Position numbers and translations under genes: made by a program. Shown one piece after another: positions 8,255-16,087 of a stretch of 64,000 nt of DNA; the first letter of the stretch is position 1; each line of letters opens with the position of its first letter. Location of the stretch: contig NZ_JAALJI010000026.1 in NCBI RefSeq assembly GCF_011064595.1, forward strand, positions 1 through 64,000, written 5' to 3'. This stretch comes from Paludisphaera soli. GTDB lineage: Bacteria > Planctomycetota > Planctomycetia > Isosphaerales > Isosphaeraceae. The notes below the pieces were generated by a model, which had not been told where the DNA came from, made no database searches, and was given only the letters and a program-made list of their open reading frames with translations.

Positions 8255-9961
8255 ATGTCCCAGTCGCCGCCGGCCTCCCTGCACGACCCCGACTTCGACG
8301 AGCCCGGGACGGCCGCCGTCAAGGCGGTCAAGGCCGAGGGCCTGGCTCACGCCGGTCGGCCCGACGACGCTTCGGGGGCCGGGATCTGGGGCCACTCGCG
8401 GCTCCTGCTGGCCCGCCTCGCGCCCGCTCCGCTGGCCCCCCTCGTGCTCCGTCCCCCATCCGGGGGGCTGATCGCGGACCTGGCCCGCGTCTATGCGACT
8501 ATTCTTCTGGTGGGATTGAGCCAGCTCCTGGCCTGGTTGCGGCTCGTCGAGTTGGGGCTCCGGGGGCCGGCCGGCCTCGGGAACGCTTCGGCCGTCTGCG
8601 ACGCGAAGGCCGGTCCCGGGGAATCGGCGGGGGCGTCCGATCCGCTGGTCTTCCGTCGCGTGGGGGACGTCGTCCGAGTCCGGACCCGCGAAGGGGTCGG
8701 CCGGATTGCGGTCGTCCGCGAGAAGGCGGGGGGGATCCGGATCCAGATCGCCCCGCCCCCCCGGGCGTCCGCGGGCGAGTTGAGCGTCGGGGATCTCGGG
8801 CTCCTGGCGTTGACGGGGTGTCTCGGCTTCCTGGCGATCGTCCTCGTCCGCACGGTCCGCGAGCAGTTCCGCATCACCGAGGTCGTCGTCCTGCGGGGGG
8901 GCTGGATCGGGATCCGGCGCCCGGGGTCGGAACGCGGCCACGAGAGCCATCCGCTCTCCGAGGTCCGCGACCTGGGTTGCGGGCGGTCCACGCCCCTCCT
9001 CTGGGCCCTGATCGCCGGCGAAGTGGGCTCCGTCGGAGGGCAGGGCGGCCTGCTCCGGTCGATTCGGGGCTGGAATCCGTTCCGACGGCCGACGATCCGG
9101 TTCGGGTGCCGGGGAGAGACGGTCCGGTTCGGCGACGCCTTGTCGCGGGACGAGGCCCGGTACGTCGTCTCGCTCCTCCGGGCCGGGATGGAGGGGGCCG
9201 GGCAGCCCGGGCAGGCCCCGGGGGACGCGGCGATGAAATCCTGGGACGCGAAGGGGGCGGGCGACTGGCCGGCGATCCCCTGGCAGGTCCGGGCCATCGT
9301 CTATCTCGGCCTCTGGACGGGAGTCGGGGGCGGCCTGCTGGCGATCGCCGAGCTTCGCCGACTGTCCCGGCCCGACGCCGCCGAGGACCTCGCCGTGATC
9401 CTCGGCGAAGGGACGGCCCGGGGGGCGATCCCGCTCGTCTGGGGGGACTGGGGGCACATCCGATATCGGATCGGCGGCGGCGACGGGCCGGGGGGAGGCT
9501 ATTCGTCGGGAGGGACGATCTCCGTGACCCCCGGCGGGATGAGCTTCGTGGAGATCGGCGGGATCGGCGAGCTTCGGGGCCGTATCGACGACCTTCGGGC
9601 CCTCGGCAACGGCCTGGTCTTCCGGGGCGAACGCGCCCGCTGGGCCCTGCGGCTCCTGAACCTCTGGGCCCTGACCCGGGCCGCGGCGACGATCGCCGCC
9701 TGCGTGGCGACGGTCCGGCGTCATCCTCGGGCTCGGCCGGCCCTAACCGCCCTGGCCTGCCTGGGCCTGGCCGAGGGGCTCGCCTGGATCGGGCTGACGA
9801 GCGTCCGCGAGCCGGTCCTCGCCCTAAGCCTGATCGCCCCGACCCTGGTCTTGGTCGCGCTCGGCCGCCCGGACGTCCGATCGTATTTCCTTCGAGGCGG
9901 CGGTTCGTCGCCGGGGGAGGCCGATCGAGTCTGGGCCGAGGCCGCGCGCGACCTGGCGTGA
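8255..9961 (+). CDS. Hypothetical multi-pass membrane protein
   Basis: A 568-residue protein that I do not recognise. Hydrophobic segments that could span the membrane occur at about residues 70-95, 185-205, 345-365, 470-490 and two more in the last 70 residues. The soluble parts between them are rich in Gly and Arg, and two stretches (around 205-300 and 385-460) look like beta-rich membrane-associated domains. The start at 8255 has GAGGAG 6-11 bases upstream. It lies between the metallopeptidase and menG, and menG has its own promoter, so no shared role is indicated. Codon use matches the neighbours. No catalytic motif was found. Confidence 0.6.
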   Translation: MSQSPPASLHDPDFDEPGTAAVKAVKAEGLAHAGRPDDASGAGIWGHSRLLLARLAPAPLAPLVLRPPSGGLIADLARVYATILLVGLSQLLAWLRLVELGLRGPAGLGNASAVCDAKAGPGESAGASDPLVFRRVGDVVRVRTREGVGRIAVVREKAGGIRIQIAPPPRASAGELSVGDLGLLALTGCLGFLAIVLVRTVREQFRITEVVVLRGGWIGIRRPGSERGHESHPLSEVRDLGCGRSTPLLWALIAGEVGSVGGQGGLLRSIRGWNPFRRPTIRFGCRGETVRFGDALSRDEARYVVSLLRAGMEGAGQPGQAPGDAAMKSWDAKGAGDWPAIPWQVRAIVYLGLWTGVGGGLLAIAELRRLSRPDAAEDLAVILGEGTARGAIPLVWGDWGHIRYRIGGGDGPGGGYSSGGTISVTPGGMSFVEIGGIGELRGRIDDLRALGNGLVFRGERARWALRLLNLWALTRAAATIAACVATVRRHPRARPALTALACLGLAEGLAWIGLTSVREPVLALSLIAPTLVLVALGRPDVRSYFLRGGGSSPGEADRVWAEAARDLA

Positions 9962-9985
9962 ATCCGGGCTTTCGGGCGGCTCACC

Positions 9986-10014
9986 TTGCCGATCGGCGGG
10001 CTCGCCGCGACAAT
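9986..10014 (+). promoter_or_regulatory. Promoter of the menaquinone operon
   Basis: TTGCCG, a 17-base spacer, GACAAT. It ends 45 bases before the GTG start of menG and shares its -35 hexamer with the mqnE promoter 3.3 kb downstream. Confidence 0.55.
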
Positions 10015-10059
10015 GTGTTCAGACAGGATCGAAACCCAGGACCCCCCGGACGACGCCCC

Positions 10060-10827
10060 GTGCCCACCTCCGAAACCGCGACGCCCCCGCTCACACCGAC
10101 CTCGTCCGAGGACAAGTCGAACCAGCGCGTCCGGCGGATGTTCGCGTCGATCGCCAAGCGGTACGACCTGCTCAACCACCTGCTGAGCCTGAACATCGAC
10201 CGTTCCTGGCGGCGCTTCACCACGCGGACGGTCCCCCCGTCGCCGGGCGTGCCGGTCCTCGACTGCTGCACCGGCACGGCGGACCTGGCGCTGGAGTACC
10301 ACAAGGCCGGGAAGGGCCGGTCGCCGATCGTGGGGGCCGACTTCTGCCGCGAGATGCTCCTCGTCGGCGACAAGAAGGTCCGGAAGGCCAAGGCCGAAGG
10401 CCTGGTGACGCTGGTCGAGGGGGACGCCCAGCATCTGCCCGTGCCCAGCGACACCTTCGGGGTGGTCAGCGTGGCCTTCGGCCTCCGGAACGTCCGCGAC
10501 ACGGTCGCCGGGCTGGACGAGCTGATCCGGGCGGCGAAGCCGGGGGGCAAGGTGGCCGTCCTGGAGTTCTCCCGCCCCCGGGGCCGCGTCCTGGGGCCGA
10601 TCTATCTCGGCTTCTTCCGCAAGATCCTCCCCCGGATCGGCCAGGCGATCGCCCCGAACCAGGACTCGGCCTACCATTACCTCCCGAAGACGGTCCTGGA
10701 GTTCCCCGACGGCCAGGAGCTGCTGGACCTGATGGGTTCGCGAGGGCTCGTCGACCTGGAGATGCACCCGCTGACCTTCGGGATCGCGACGCTCTACGTC
10801 GGCGTCAAGCCGGCCGCCCGATCATGA
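10060..10827 (+). CDS. menG: Demethylmenaquinone methyltransferase
   Basis: A 255-residue SAM-dependent class I methyltransferase of the MenG/UbiE family, which methylates demethylmenaquinone in the last step of menaquinone synthesis. Family landmarks are MFASIAKRYDLLNHLLSLNID near residues 27-47 (UbiE motif FDxIAxxYDxxN), the SAM-binding loop VLDCCTGTADLAL at about 66-78, and FGLRNVRD about 90 residues later. The GTG start at 10060 is chosen because the first ATG would fall inside the family's N-terminal motif. It lacks a strong ribosome binding site. The gene overlaps the following ubiX-like gene by four bases (ATGA), so the two are translationally coupled. In a genome using futalosine genes the menaquinone role is preferred over ubiquinone. 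Confidence 0.9.
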   Translation: MPTSETATPPLTPTSSEDKSNQRVRRMFASIAKRYDLLNHLLSLNIDRSWRRFTTRTVPPSPGVPVLDCCTGTADLALEYHKAGKGRSPIVGADFCREMLLVGDKKVRKAKAEGLVTLVEGDAQHLPVPSDTFGVVSVAFGLRNVRDTVAGLDELIRAAKPGGKVAVLEFSRPRGRVLGPIYLGFFRKILPRIGQAIAPNQDSAYHYLPKTVLEFPDGQELLDLMGSRGLVDLEMHPLTFGIATLYVGVKPAARS

Positions 10828-11438
10828 CGACCGAGCCTCCCCTCGTCCTGGCGATCACCGGAGCCAGCGGCGCGCTCTACGCCCTGGCCCTGCTCAGGAC
10901 GCTGCTGGGCCTGGGCCGGACGGTCCACATGACGATGAGCCCGAGCGCCGTCGAGGTCTTCCGGGCCGAGGTGGGCCGCGCCCCCTCGCTCGACGCCTTC
11001 CGGGCCGAGGATCTGCTCGACGAGCCTGGGCCTGGGAAGCTGGTCTACCACGACCACCGGAACTTCTCGGCGGGGATCGCCAGCGGGTCTTTCCTGACCG
11101 CCGGCATGGTGGTCGTCCCCTGCAGCATGAGCACGCTGGGCTCGATCGCCCACGGCATCACGACGAACCTGATCACCCGCGCGGCCGACGTCCACCTTAA
11201 GGAGCGTCGCAAGCTGATCCTGGTGCCTCGCGAGACCCCCCTGAGCCTCGTCCACCTGGAGAACATGGTGCAGGTCACCCGCGCCGGGGCGATCGTCCTC
11301 CCCGCCGCGCCCGCCTGGTATCACCGACCCAAGGGGCTGGAGGACATGGTCGCCTTCGTCGTCGGCCGGATCTGCGACCAGCTCGGAGTCGCCAACCGCC
11401 TGATCCCGCGATGGGGCGAAGGGGAGGGGGCCGACTGA
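10824..11438 (+). CDS. mqnM: UbiX-family flavin prenyltransferase (menaquinone-associated)
   Basis: A 204-residue protein of the UbiX/Pad1 family. These enzymes prenylate FMN to make the cofactor of UbiD-type decarboxylases. Visible motifs are ITGASGALYA at the N-terminus (flavin phosphate loop), PCSMSTLGSIAHG in the middle, and a C-terminal RETPLSLVHLENM. In futalosine-pathway organisms the UbiX/UbiD pair is named MqnM/MqnL and removes the carboxyl group after prenylation. Its place between menG and mqnP supports that reading. No ubiD/mqnL gene is in the window. It overlaps menG by 4 bases and the next gene by 1 base (TGATG). Confidence 0.88.
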   Translation: MTTEPPLVLAITGASGALYALALLRTLLGLGRTVHMTMSPSAVEVFRAEVGRAPSLDAFRAEDLLDEPGPGKLVYHDHRNFSAGIASGSFLTAGMVVVPCSMSTLGSIAHGITTNLITRAADVHLKERRKLILVPRETPLSLVHLENMVQVTRAGAIVLPAAPAWYHRPKGLEDMVAFVVGRICDQLGVANRLIPRWGEGEGAD

Positions 11439-12316
11439 TGGCCGACCCCTCCTCAAGCCTGGCCGCCGGCCGGGTCGTGCTGATCACCGGCGCATCGGCC
11501 GGGCTGGGCGCGGCGATCGCCCGCGAGGTCGTCCGCCGGGGCGAGGCCCGGGCGCTCGTCCTGGTCGCCCGCCGGGCCGACCGCCTGGACGCGCTCGCAG
11601 CCGAGCTGCGAGGGGTGGCTCCCGGCGTCGAGGTCCTGACGATCTCGGCCGACCTCTCCGAAGCCGACGCGTGCAGGAGGACGGCCGAAGAGGCGGTCGC
11701 GCGGTTCGGCGGCGTCGACGTGCTGGTGAACAACGCCGGCCTCGGCCTGCCGACCCTGTTCGCGGATTCGCCCGTCGAGGACCTGGTGCGGCAGGTCGCG
11801 GTCAATCTCACGGCCCCGATCCTGCTCACGCGGCATCTAGTCGGCACGCTCACCGCGAGGCGGGGGACGGTGATCAACATCGGCTCGGCGATCACCTGCG
11901 TGGCGAACTCGGCCCTCGGGGCCTACGGCGCGACCAAGGCCGGGCTCGCCTACTGGAACGACGCGATCCGCCGCGAGCTGGAGCGCGACGGCGTGACCGT
12001 CTGCCTCGTCGAGCCGGGGCCCATCAAGACCGAGTTCTCCGACGCCTTCCAGAAGCTCGCCCGCGACGGGGCCCGGCCGCACCCGGTGGTCGAAACCCCC
12101 TCGGGCTGGATGACCGCCGACGTGGACGACGTGGCGCGGCGGGTCGTCGGCCTGCTGTCGCGGCCGAAGCGTCGGCTCTCCGTCCGACGCCGGATGGTCT
12201 GGCCGTTCCGGGCGATGGGGGCGCTGGCCTGGGCGTTCCCGGCCCTGGGGGACTGGTTCGTCACCCGCGTTTTCGGCGTGGATCAGGCTTCGGGACGCGC
12301 CCGGGAGGCTCGCTAA
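11438..12316 (+). CDS. Short-chain dehydrogenase/reductase in the menaquinone operon
   Basis: A 292-residue classical SDR. The NAD(P)-binding glycine motif TGASAGLGAAIAR is near the N-terminus, NNAG follows the fourth strand, and the catalytic Ser precedes a YGATK (YxxxK) dyad. The tail beyond the catalytic region is longer than usual and carries a hydrophobic segment, FRAMGALAWAFPALGDWFV, that could bind the membrane. An ATG at 11438 overlapping the ubiX-like stop by one base is used; it gives a standard SDR N-terminus. The substrate is unknown. Tight packing among menaquinone genes suggests a quinone or isoprenoid-related role, but that is inference from position only. Confidence 0.8.
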   Translation: MADPSSSLAAGRVVLITGASAGLGAAIAREVVRRGEARALVLVARRADRLDALAAELRGVAPGVEVLTISADLSEADACRRTAEEAVARFGGVDVLVNNAGLGLPTLFADSPVEDLVRQVAVNLTAPILLTRHLVGTLTARRGTVINIGSAITCVANSALGAYGATKAGLAYWNDAIRRELERDGVTVCLVEPGPIKTEFSDAFQKLARDGARPHPVVETPSGWMTADVDDVARRVVGLLSRPKRRLSVRRRMVWPFRAMGALAWAFPALGDWFVTRVFGVDQASGRAREAR

Positions 12317-12321
12317 ACGTC

Positions 12322-13200
12322 ATGTCGATCGCACTGCGGCGCGTCCGCGACTATCTGGAGCTGGTACGGTTCAGCCACACGCTGTTCGCGCTGCCGTTCG
12401 CCCTGCTGGGGGCCGTGCTGGCGGCCTGGGGATCGGACGGACTGGAGGGGAGGCCCCGCGACTGGCTGGGAATCTTGCTCTGCATGGCGACGGCCCGCTC
12501 GGCGGCCATGGCGTTCAACCGGCTCGTCGACCGCGACGTGGACGCCAAAAACCCCCGCACCGCCGGCCGGCACATCCCCCGGGGGGCGCTCTCGCCGGCG
12601 GCCGTGGCGTTGTTCACCCTGGCCTGCGCGGGGGCGTTCGTCGCCTCGACCCTGATCTTCCTGCCGAACCCCTGGCCGCTGCGGCTCTCGGTCCCGGTGC
12701 TGCTCTGGCTGCTGGCCTACTCGTACACCAAGCGGTTCACCAGCCTGGCGCACTTCTGGCTGGGGGCCTCGCTGAGCCTTTCGCCGATCGCCGCCTGGAT
12801 CGCGCTGCGGGGCGACGTCGCCTGGGCTCCCGTCCTGCTCGGCCTGGCCGTCTTCTGGTGGGTCTCCGGCTTCGACCTGATCTACGCCTGCCAGGACGCC
12901 GAGTACGACCGGAGCGTCGGCCTGAACAGCGTGCCCGCACGGCTGGGGGCGGCCGGGGCCCTGCGGCTGGCGGCCTTCTGCCATGCCCTGATGGTCGTCG
13001 CCCTCGTCGGACTAGGGCTGTTCTACCCGCTGGGCCCGATCTACTACGCGGGGGTAGCCGCCGCCGCCGCGCTCCTGGTCTACGAGCACTCCCTGGTGCG
13101 GCCGGACGACCTGGACCGTGTCAACGTGGCCTTCTTCCACGTGAACGTCATCATCAGCGTCGGGCTGCTGGCCGTCACGATCCTCGACCTGATCGTCTGA
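12322..13200 (+). CDS. mqnP: UbiA-family prenyltransferase, menaquinone pathway
   Basis: A 292-residue integral membrane prenyltransferase with about eight hydrophobic helices. The first aspartate-rich motif is NRLVDRDVDAKN (Asn66, Asp70, Asp74) and the second is DLIYACQDAEYDRSVGLNS, both needed to hold the Mg-pyrophosphate of the polyprenyl donor. The subfamily resembles the UbiA-like enzymes called MqnP that prenylate the naphthoate product of the futalosine pathway. The start lies 5 bases after the SDR stop. Together with menG, mqnM and mqnE it makes the most complete pathway block in the window. Confidence 0.88.
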   Translation: MSIALRRVRDYLELVRFSHTLFALPFALLGAVLAAWGSDGLEGRPRDWLGILLCMATARSAAMAFNRLVDRDVDAKNPRTAGRHIPRGALSPAAVALFTLACAGAFVASTLIFLPNPWPLRLSVPVLLWLLAYSYTKRFTSLAHFWLGASLSLSPIAAWIALRGDVAWAPVLLGLAVFWWVSGFDLIYACQDAEYDRSVGLNSVPARLGAAGALRLAAFCHALMVVALVGLGLFYPLGPIYYAGVAAAAALLVYEHSLVRPDDLDRVNVAFFHVNVIISVGLLAVTILDLIV

Positions 13201-13243
13201 CGCGATGGGTTCGGCCCCTCCCGCGGCAATGTCGCGGCAGACG

Positions 13244-13272
13244 TTGCCGTAGGATTCAATCAGGACTAAAAT
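13244..13272 (+). promoter_or_regulatory. Promoter of mqnE
   Basis: TTGCCG, 17 bases, TAAAAT, ending 55 bases before the ATG at 13328. Optimal spacing and a five-of-six -10 match make this one of the better promoters in the window. It implies that mqnE can be transcribed independently of the menG-mqnP operon. Confidence 0.6.
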
Positions 13273-13327
13273 TCCAGAAACCGCCCGGGCTCGCGGGCCG
13301 AACCGCTATTCGAGGATGGGAGCTGCA

Positions 13328-14476
13328 ATGGCCGACGACGTCGCTCGTCTGAAGGTGATTCGCGAGAAGGTGGAGGCCGGAGAGCGGCTCAGCTTCGAAG
13401 ACGGCCTGGCGATGGAGGCGTCGAGCGACATCCTGGAGCTGGGGGCGCTGGCCAACCTCGTCCGCGAGCGGAAGAACGGCAACCTCGGGTTCTACAACGT
13501 CAACACCCACATCAACCCGACCAACGTCTGCGTCTACACCTGCGACTTCTGCGCGTTCCGGGCCGACCTGGACGAGCCCAAGGCCTACGTCCTCTACCGC
13601 GACCAGGTGACCGAGCGGGCCCGCGAGGCGAGCGCCCGCGGCGCGACCGAGATGCACATCGTCGGCGGGCTGCACCACAAGCTCAAGCTCGACTACTACT
13701 GCGACGTCATCCGCTGGATCAAGGATGTCGCCCCCGAGATCCACGTCAAGGCGTACACCGCCGTGGAGATCGAGTTCTTCGCCAGGATCACCCGCGTCTC
13801 GACCGAGGAAGTGCTGAAGCGCCTGATCGACGCCGGCCTGGGGAGCCTCCCCGGCGGCGGGGCCGAGATCTTCCACCCCGAGGTCCGCGAGAAGATCTGC
13901 GGGGCCAAGGCGACGACCGAGCAATGGCTCGACGTCCACCGCACCGCCCACCGACTGGGGCTGCATTCGAACGCCACGATGCTCTACGGCCACATCGACG
14001 GCCCGGTCCACCGCATCGACCACATGGTCCGCCTCCGCGAGCTGCAGGACGAGACCGGCGGCTTCCAGACCTTCATCCCGCTGGCCTTCCACCCGGACAA
14101 CTCCGAGATGGCCGACATCCCCAAACCCTCGGGGATGATGGACCTGAAGACGATGGCCATCAGCCGGCTGATGCTGGACAACTTCCCGCACATCAAGGCC
14201 TACTGGGTCATGCTCGGCCTCAAGACCGCCCAGGTCGCCCTGGCGTTCGGGGCCGACGACATCGACGGCACCGTAGTCCACGAGAAGATCTACCACGAGG
14301 CCGGGGCCGAGACCCCCCAGGAAGTGACGGTCGACGAGATCCGCCGCCTGATCGCCGAGGCCGGTCGCGTCCCCATCGAGCGCGACACCCTCTACCGCGA
14401 GATCCGCCGCGAAGGGGGCCGCTGGACGGCCGGCTCCAAGATCAAGACCCCCGGCCTGGTCGTGCTGAACTCCTGA
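13328..14476 (+). CDS. mqnE: Aminodeoxyfutalosine synthase (radical SAM)
   Basis: A 382-residue radical SAM enzyme. MqnE joins 3-enolpyruvyl-benzoate (the product of MqnA) to the adenosyl radical to form aminodeoxyfutalosine, the first committed intermediate of the futalosine menaquinone route. The iron-sulfur cluster motif CVYTCDFC (Cys68, Cys72, Cys75) is present. Further family-like stretches are HIVGGLHHK, LPGGGAEIFHPEVR and HSNATMLYGH. Length fits the family. An in-frame ATG 12 bases upstream (13316) is possible, but the one used has GGGAG at a better distance. Its presence shows that this organism makes menaquinone by the futalosine route and not the classical Men route. Confidence 0.93.
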   Translation: MADDVARLKVIREKVEAGERLSFEDGLAMEASSDILELGALANLVRERKNGNLGFYNVNTHINPTNVCVYTCDFCAFRADLDEPKAYVLYRDQVTERAREASARGATEMHIVGGLHHKLKLDYYCDVIRWIKDVAPEIHVKAYTAVEIEFFARITRVSTEEVLKRLIDAGLGSLPGGGAEIFHPEVREKICGAKATTEQWLDVHRTAHRLGLHSNATMLYGHIDGPVHRIDHMVRLRELQDETGGFQTFIPLAFHPDNSEMADIPKPSGMMDLKTMAISRLMLDNFPHIKAYWVMLGLKTAQVALAFGADDIDGTVVHEKIYHEAGAETPQEVTVDEIRRLIAEAGRVPIERDTLYREIRREGGRWTAGSKIKTPGLVVLNS

Positions 14477-14574
14477 TCGATTGGCCTTGCCCGTCTCCCG
14501 GGCCCCTGGCATCCTCCCGGCGATCGCCGGCGCGCACGAGGCGCGTCGGCCGTCCTGGCCGAAAGGATGCGGGC

Positions 14575-15414
14575 ATGCAACCGATCTTGTTCGAACTTCT
14601 GGGCTTCAAGGTCCACGCCTACGGCCTGATGATGGCCCTGGCCTGCTCCTCGGCCCTGGGAATCTCGGTCTGGCGGGCCCGTCGCGAGGGGATGGACGCC
14701 GACGTCGTCTATGAGCTGGCGACCTGGCTGTTCTTGGGGGGCGTCGTCGGCGCGCGGGCCCTCTACGTCCTCGTCTGGCCCGAGTCGCTCCGATCGCCGC
14801 TCGACCTGTTCCGGGTGTGGGAAGGGGGCGGGGTCTTCTACGGCTGCATCCTCGGCGGCCTGGGCGGGACGCTGCTGTACCACCGGCGAAAGCCCTTCCC
14901 GTTCCTGAAGATGGCCGACGTCGTCGCCCCGGCGCTGGCGGTCGGGGCCTTCTTCGGCCGGATCGGCTGCCACCTTAATGGCTGCTGCCACGGCGCGGTG
15001 ACGGAATCCGCCTGGGGCGTCCGCTTCCCCGCCGGCTCGCACGCCTGGGCCGAGCACGTCGATCTCGGCCTGATCCCGCCCGAGGCCGCCTGGTCGCTGC
15101 CGGTCCACCCGACCCAGCTCCTGGCGGCGTTCGCAGGCCTCGCGCTCCTTGTCGCCCTGACGGCCTACTTCCCGTTCCGGCGTCGGCCGGGGCAGGTGAT
15201 GGCGCTCTTGATGATCGCCTATCCGATCAGCCGGTGGCCCGTCGAGATGCTCCGCGGCGACGACCCGGGCCTGGTCGCCGGCCTGACGATCTCGCAGCTC
15301 ATCAGCCTGGCCCTCTGCGCGGCCGGCGCGGCCCTCTGGCTGCGGCTCCGAAGCGAGGAAGGCGGGCCGACGCTGGCCGCGGCCGCCCGGGAAGCCCGGG
15401 TCGTCCCCACCTGA
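14575..15414 (+). CDS. lgt: Prolipoprotein diacylglyceryl transferase
   Basis: A 279-residue inner-membrane enzyme that transfers diacylglycerol from phosphatidylglycerol to the lipobox cysteine of prolipoproteins. Seven or so hydrophobic helices are visible. Landmarks are HAYGLMMALA near the N-terminus (family HxYGLxxxxG), GGGVFYGCILGG, the Lgt signature region GRIGCHLNGCCHG at 128-140, and HPTQL with a following helix. The Cys-rich signature variant is often seen in Planctomycetes. AAAGGA lies 6-11 bases before the ATG. It would modify the several predicted lipoproteins in this window (PstS, the phosphatase, the TolC-like protein). The stop lies 12 bases from the convergent arfB gene. Confidence 0.92.
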   Translation: MQPILFELLGFKVHAYGLMMALACSSALGISVWRARREGMDADVVYELATWLFLGGVVGARALYVLVWPESLRSPLDLFRVWEGGGVFYGCILGGLGGTLLYHRRKPFPFLKMADVVAPALAVGAFFGRIGCHLNGCCHGAVTESAWGVRFPAGSHAWAEHVDLGLIPPEAAWSLPVHPTQLLAAFAGLALLVALTAYFPFRRRPGQVMALLMIAYPISRWPVEMLRGDDPGLVAGLTISQLISLALCAAGAALWLRLRSEEGGPTLAAAAREARVVPT

Positions 15415-15426
15415 GTTGGGCCGGGG

Positions 15427-15852
15427 TCACTCCCCGTTTGGGCCGGGGTCCTTGCGGCGGGCCTTGGTCTCGCTGTGCTTCTTCTTGGACGCCAGCCGGC
15501 GCTTCTGGGAGCCGAGGGTCGGCCGCGACGGGCGTCGCGGCTTGGGGCGCTCGCAGGCCTTGGCGACCAGTTCGACCAGGCGCTCGACGGCCTCGCGTCG
15601 GTTCGTCTCCTGGGTCCGCCCGGCCTGGGCGAGGATCGAAAGGAAGCCGTCGGCACCGATCCGACGCCCCGCCAGCGTGAACAGCCTCCGGCGCACATCC
15701 TCGGGCAGCGACGGCGAGTTCGTGGCGTCGAACCGCAGGCGGACGGCCGTGGAGACCTTGTTGACGTTCTGGCCGCCGGGGCCCGAGGATCGGATGAACT
15801 CGAAGTCGAGCTCCCCCTCGTCGAGCGACACCCGTTCGTTGACTTCGATCAT
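15427..15852 (-). CDS. arfB: Peptidyl-tRNA hydrolase ArfB (stalled-ribosome rescue)
   Basis: A 141-residue protein with the class I release-factor GGQ loop (SSGPGGQNVNKVST, Gly26-Gly27-Gln28) and a Lys/Arg-rich C-terminal tail after about residue 105. In ArfB (YaeJ) that tail enters the empty mRNA channel while the GGQ loop hydrolyses the stalled peptidyl-tRNA. There is no codon-recognition domain, which separates it from RF1/RF2. The ATG at 15852 is preferred; an upstream start at 15900 would add 16 residues not expected in the family. It is transcribed convergently with lgt and divergently from pstS. Confidence 0.9.
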   Translation of the reverse strand: MIEVNERVSLDEGELDFEFIRSSGPGGQNVNKVSTAVRLRFDATNSPSLPEDVRRRLFTLAGRRIGADGFLSILAQAGRTQETNRREAVERLVELVAKACERPKPRRPSRPTLGSQKRRLASKKKHSETKARRKDPGPNGE

Positions 15853-15968
15853 GGCGTGCCGTCCAGCCGTCCCGAGATGAGCCACTCCGCGTCCCCACAT
15901 CTCAAGTGTATCCCGCCCGCCTCGAAATCGCCCCGGAACTTCGCAAGGCGGTCGGGGCGCGGGACATC

Positions 15969-16011
15969 CTCACGGCGGCTTCATGGATTCTTCACGATCG
16001 CCGGTTAGACT
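15969..16011 (+). promoter_or_regulatory. Candidate Pho box and -10 element of pstS
   Basis: Three elements recur with an 11-base period: CTCAC at 15969, TTCATG at 15980 and TTCACG at 15991. A TAGACT -10 element follows at 16006-16011 with no -35 hexamer. E. coli PhoB sites also consist of direct repeats with an 11-base period replacing the -35. The middle 17 bases (TTCATGGATTCTTCACG) recur almost unchanged in front of phoB. The last repeat starts 97 bases before the pstS ATG. Confidence 0.6.
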
Positions 16012-16087
16012 GAAGCGGAAGCGAACGGGCGGGCCGCCGAGCGGCGGCGCGTCCTCGAACCCTCCCTGACACGAGGATGAGCGACCC

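Noticed and set aside
4877-9724. A minus-strand open frame of more than 1,600 codons across several genes
   Set aside because: Very high G+C leaves few stop codons in antisense frames. It crosses the phosphatase, metallopeptidase and membrane-protein genes, which have strong family or codon evidence, and its protein is low-complexity Arg/Pro/Gly.
15416-15450. A 13-base direct repeat (TTGGGCCGGGGTC) at the lgt/arfB junction
   Set aside because: Two copies 22 bases apart, the second inside the arfB coding region, in GC-rich sequence; probably chance or a minor local duplication.
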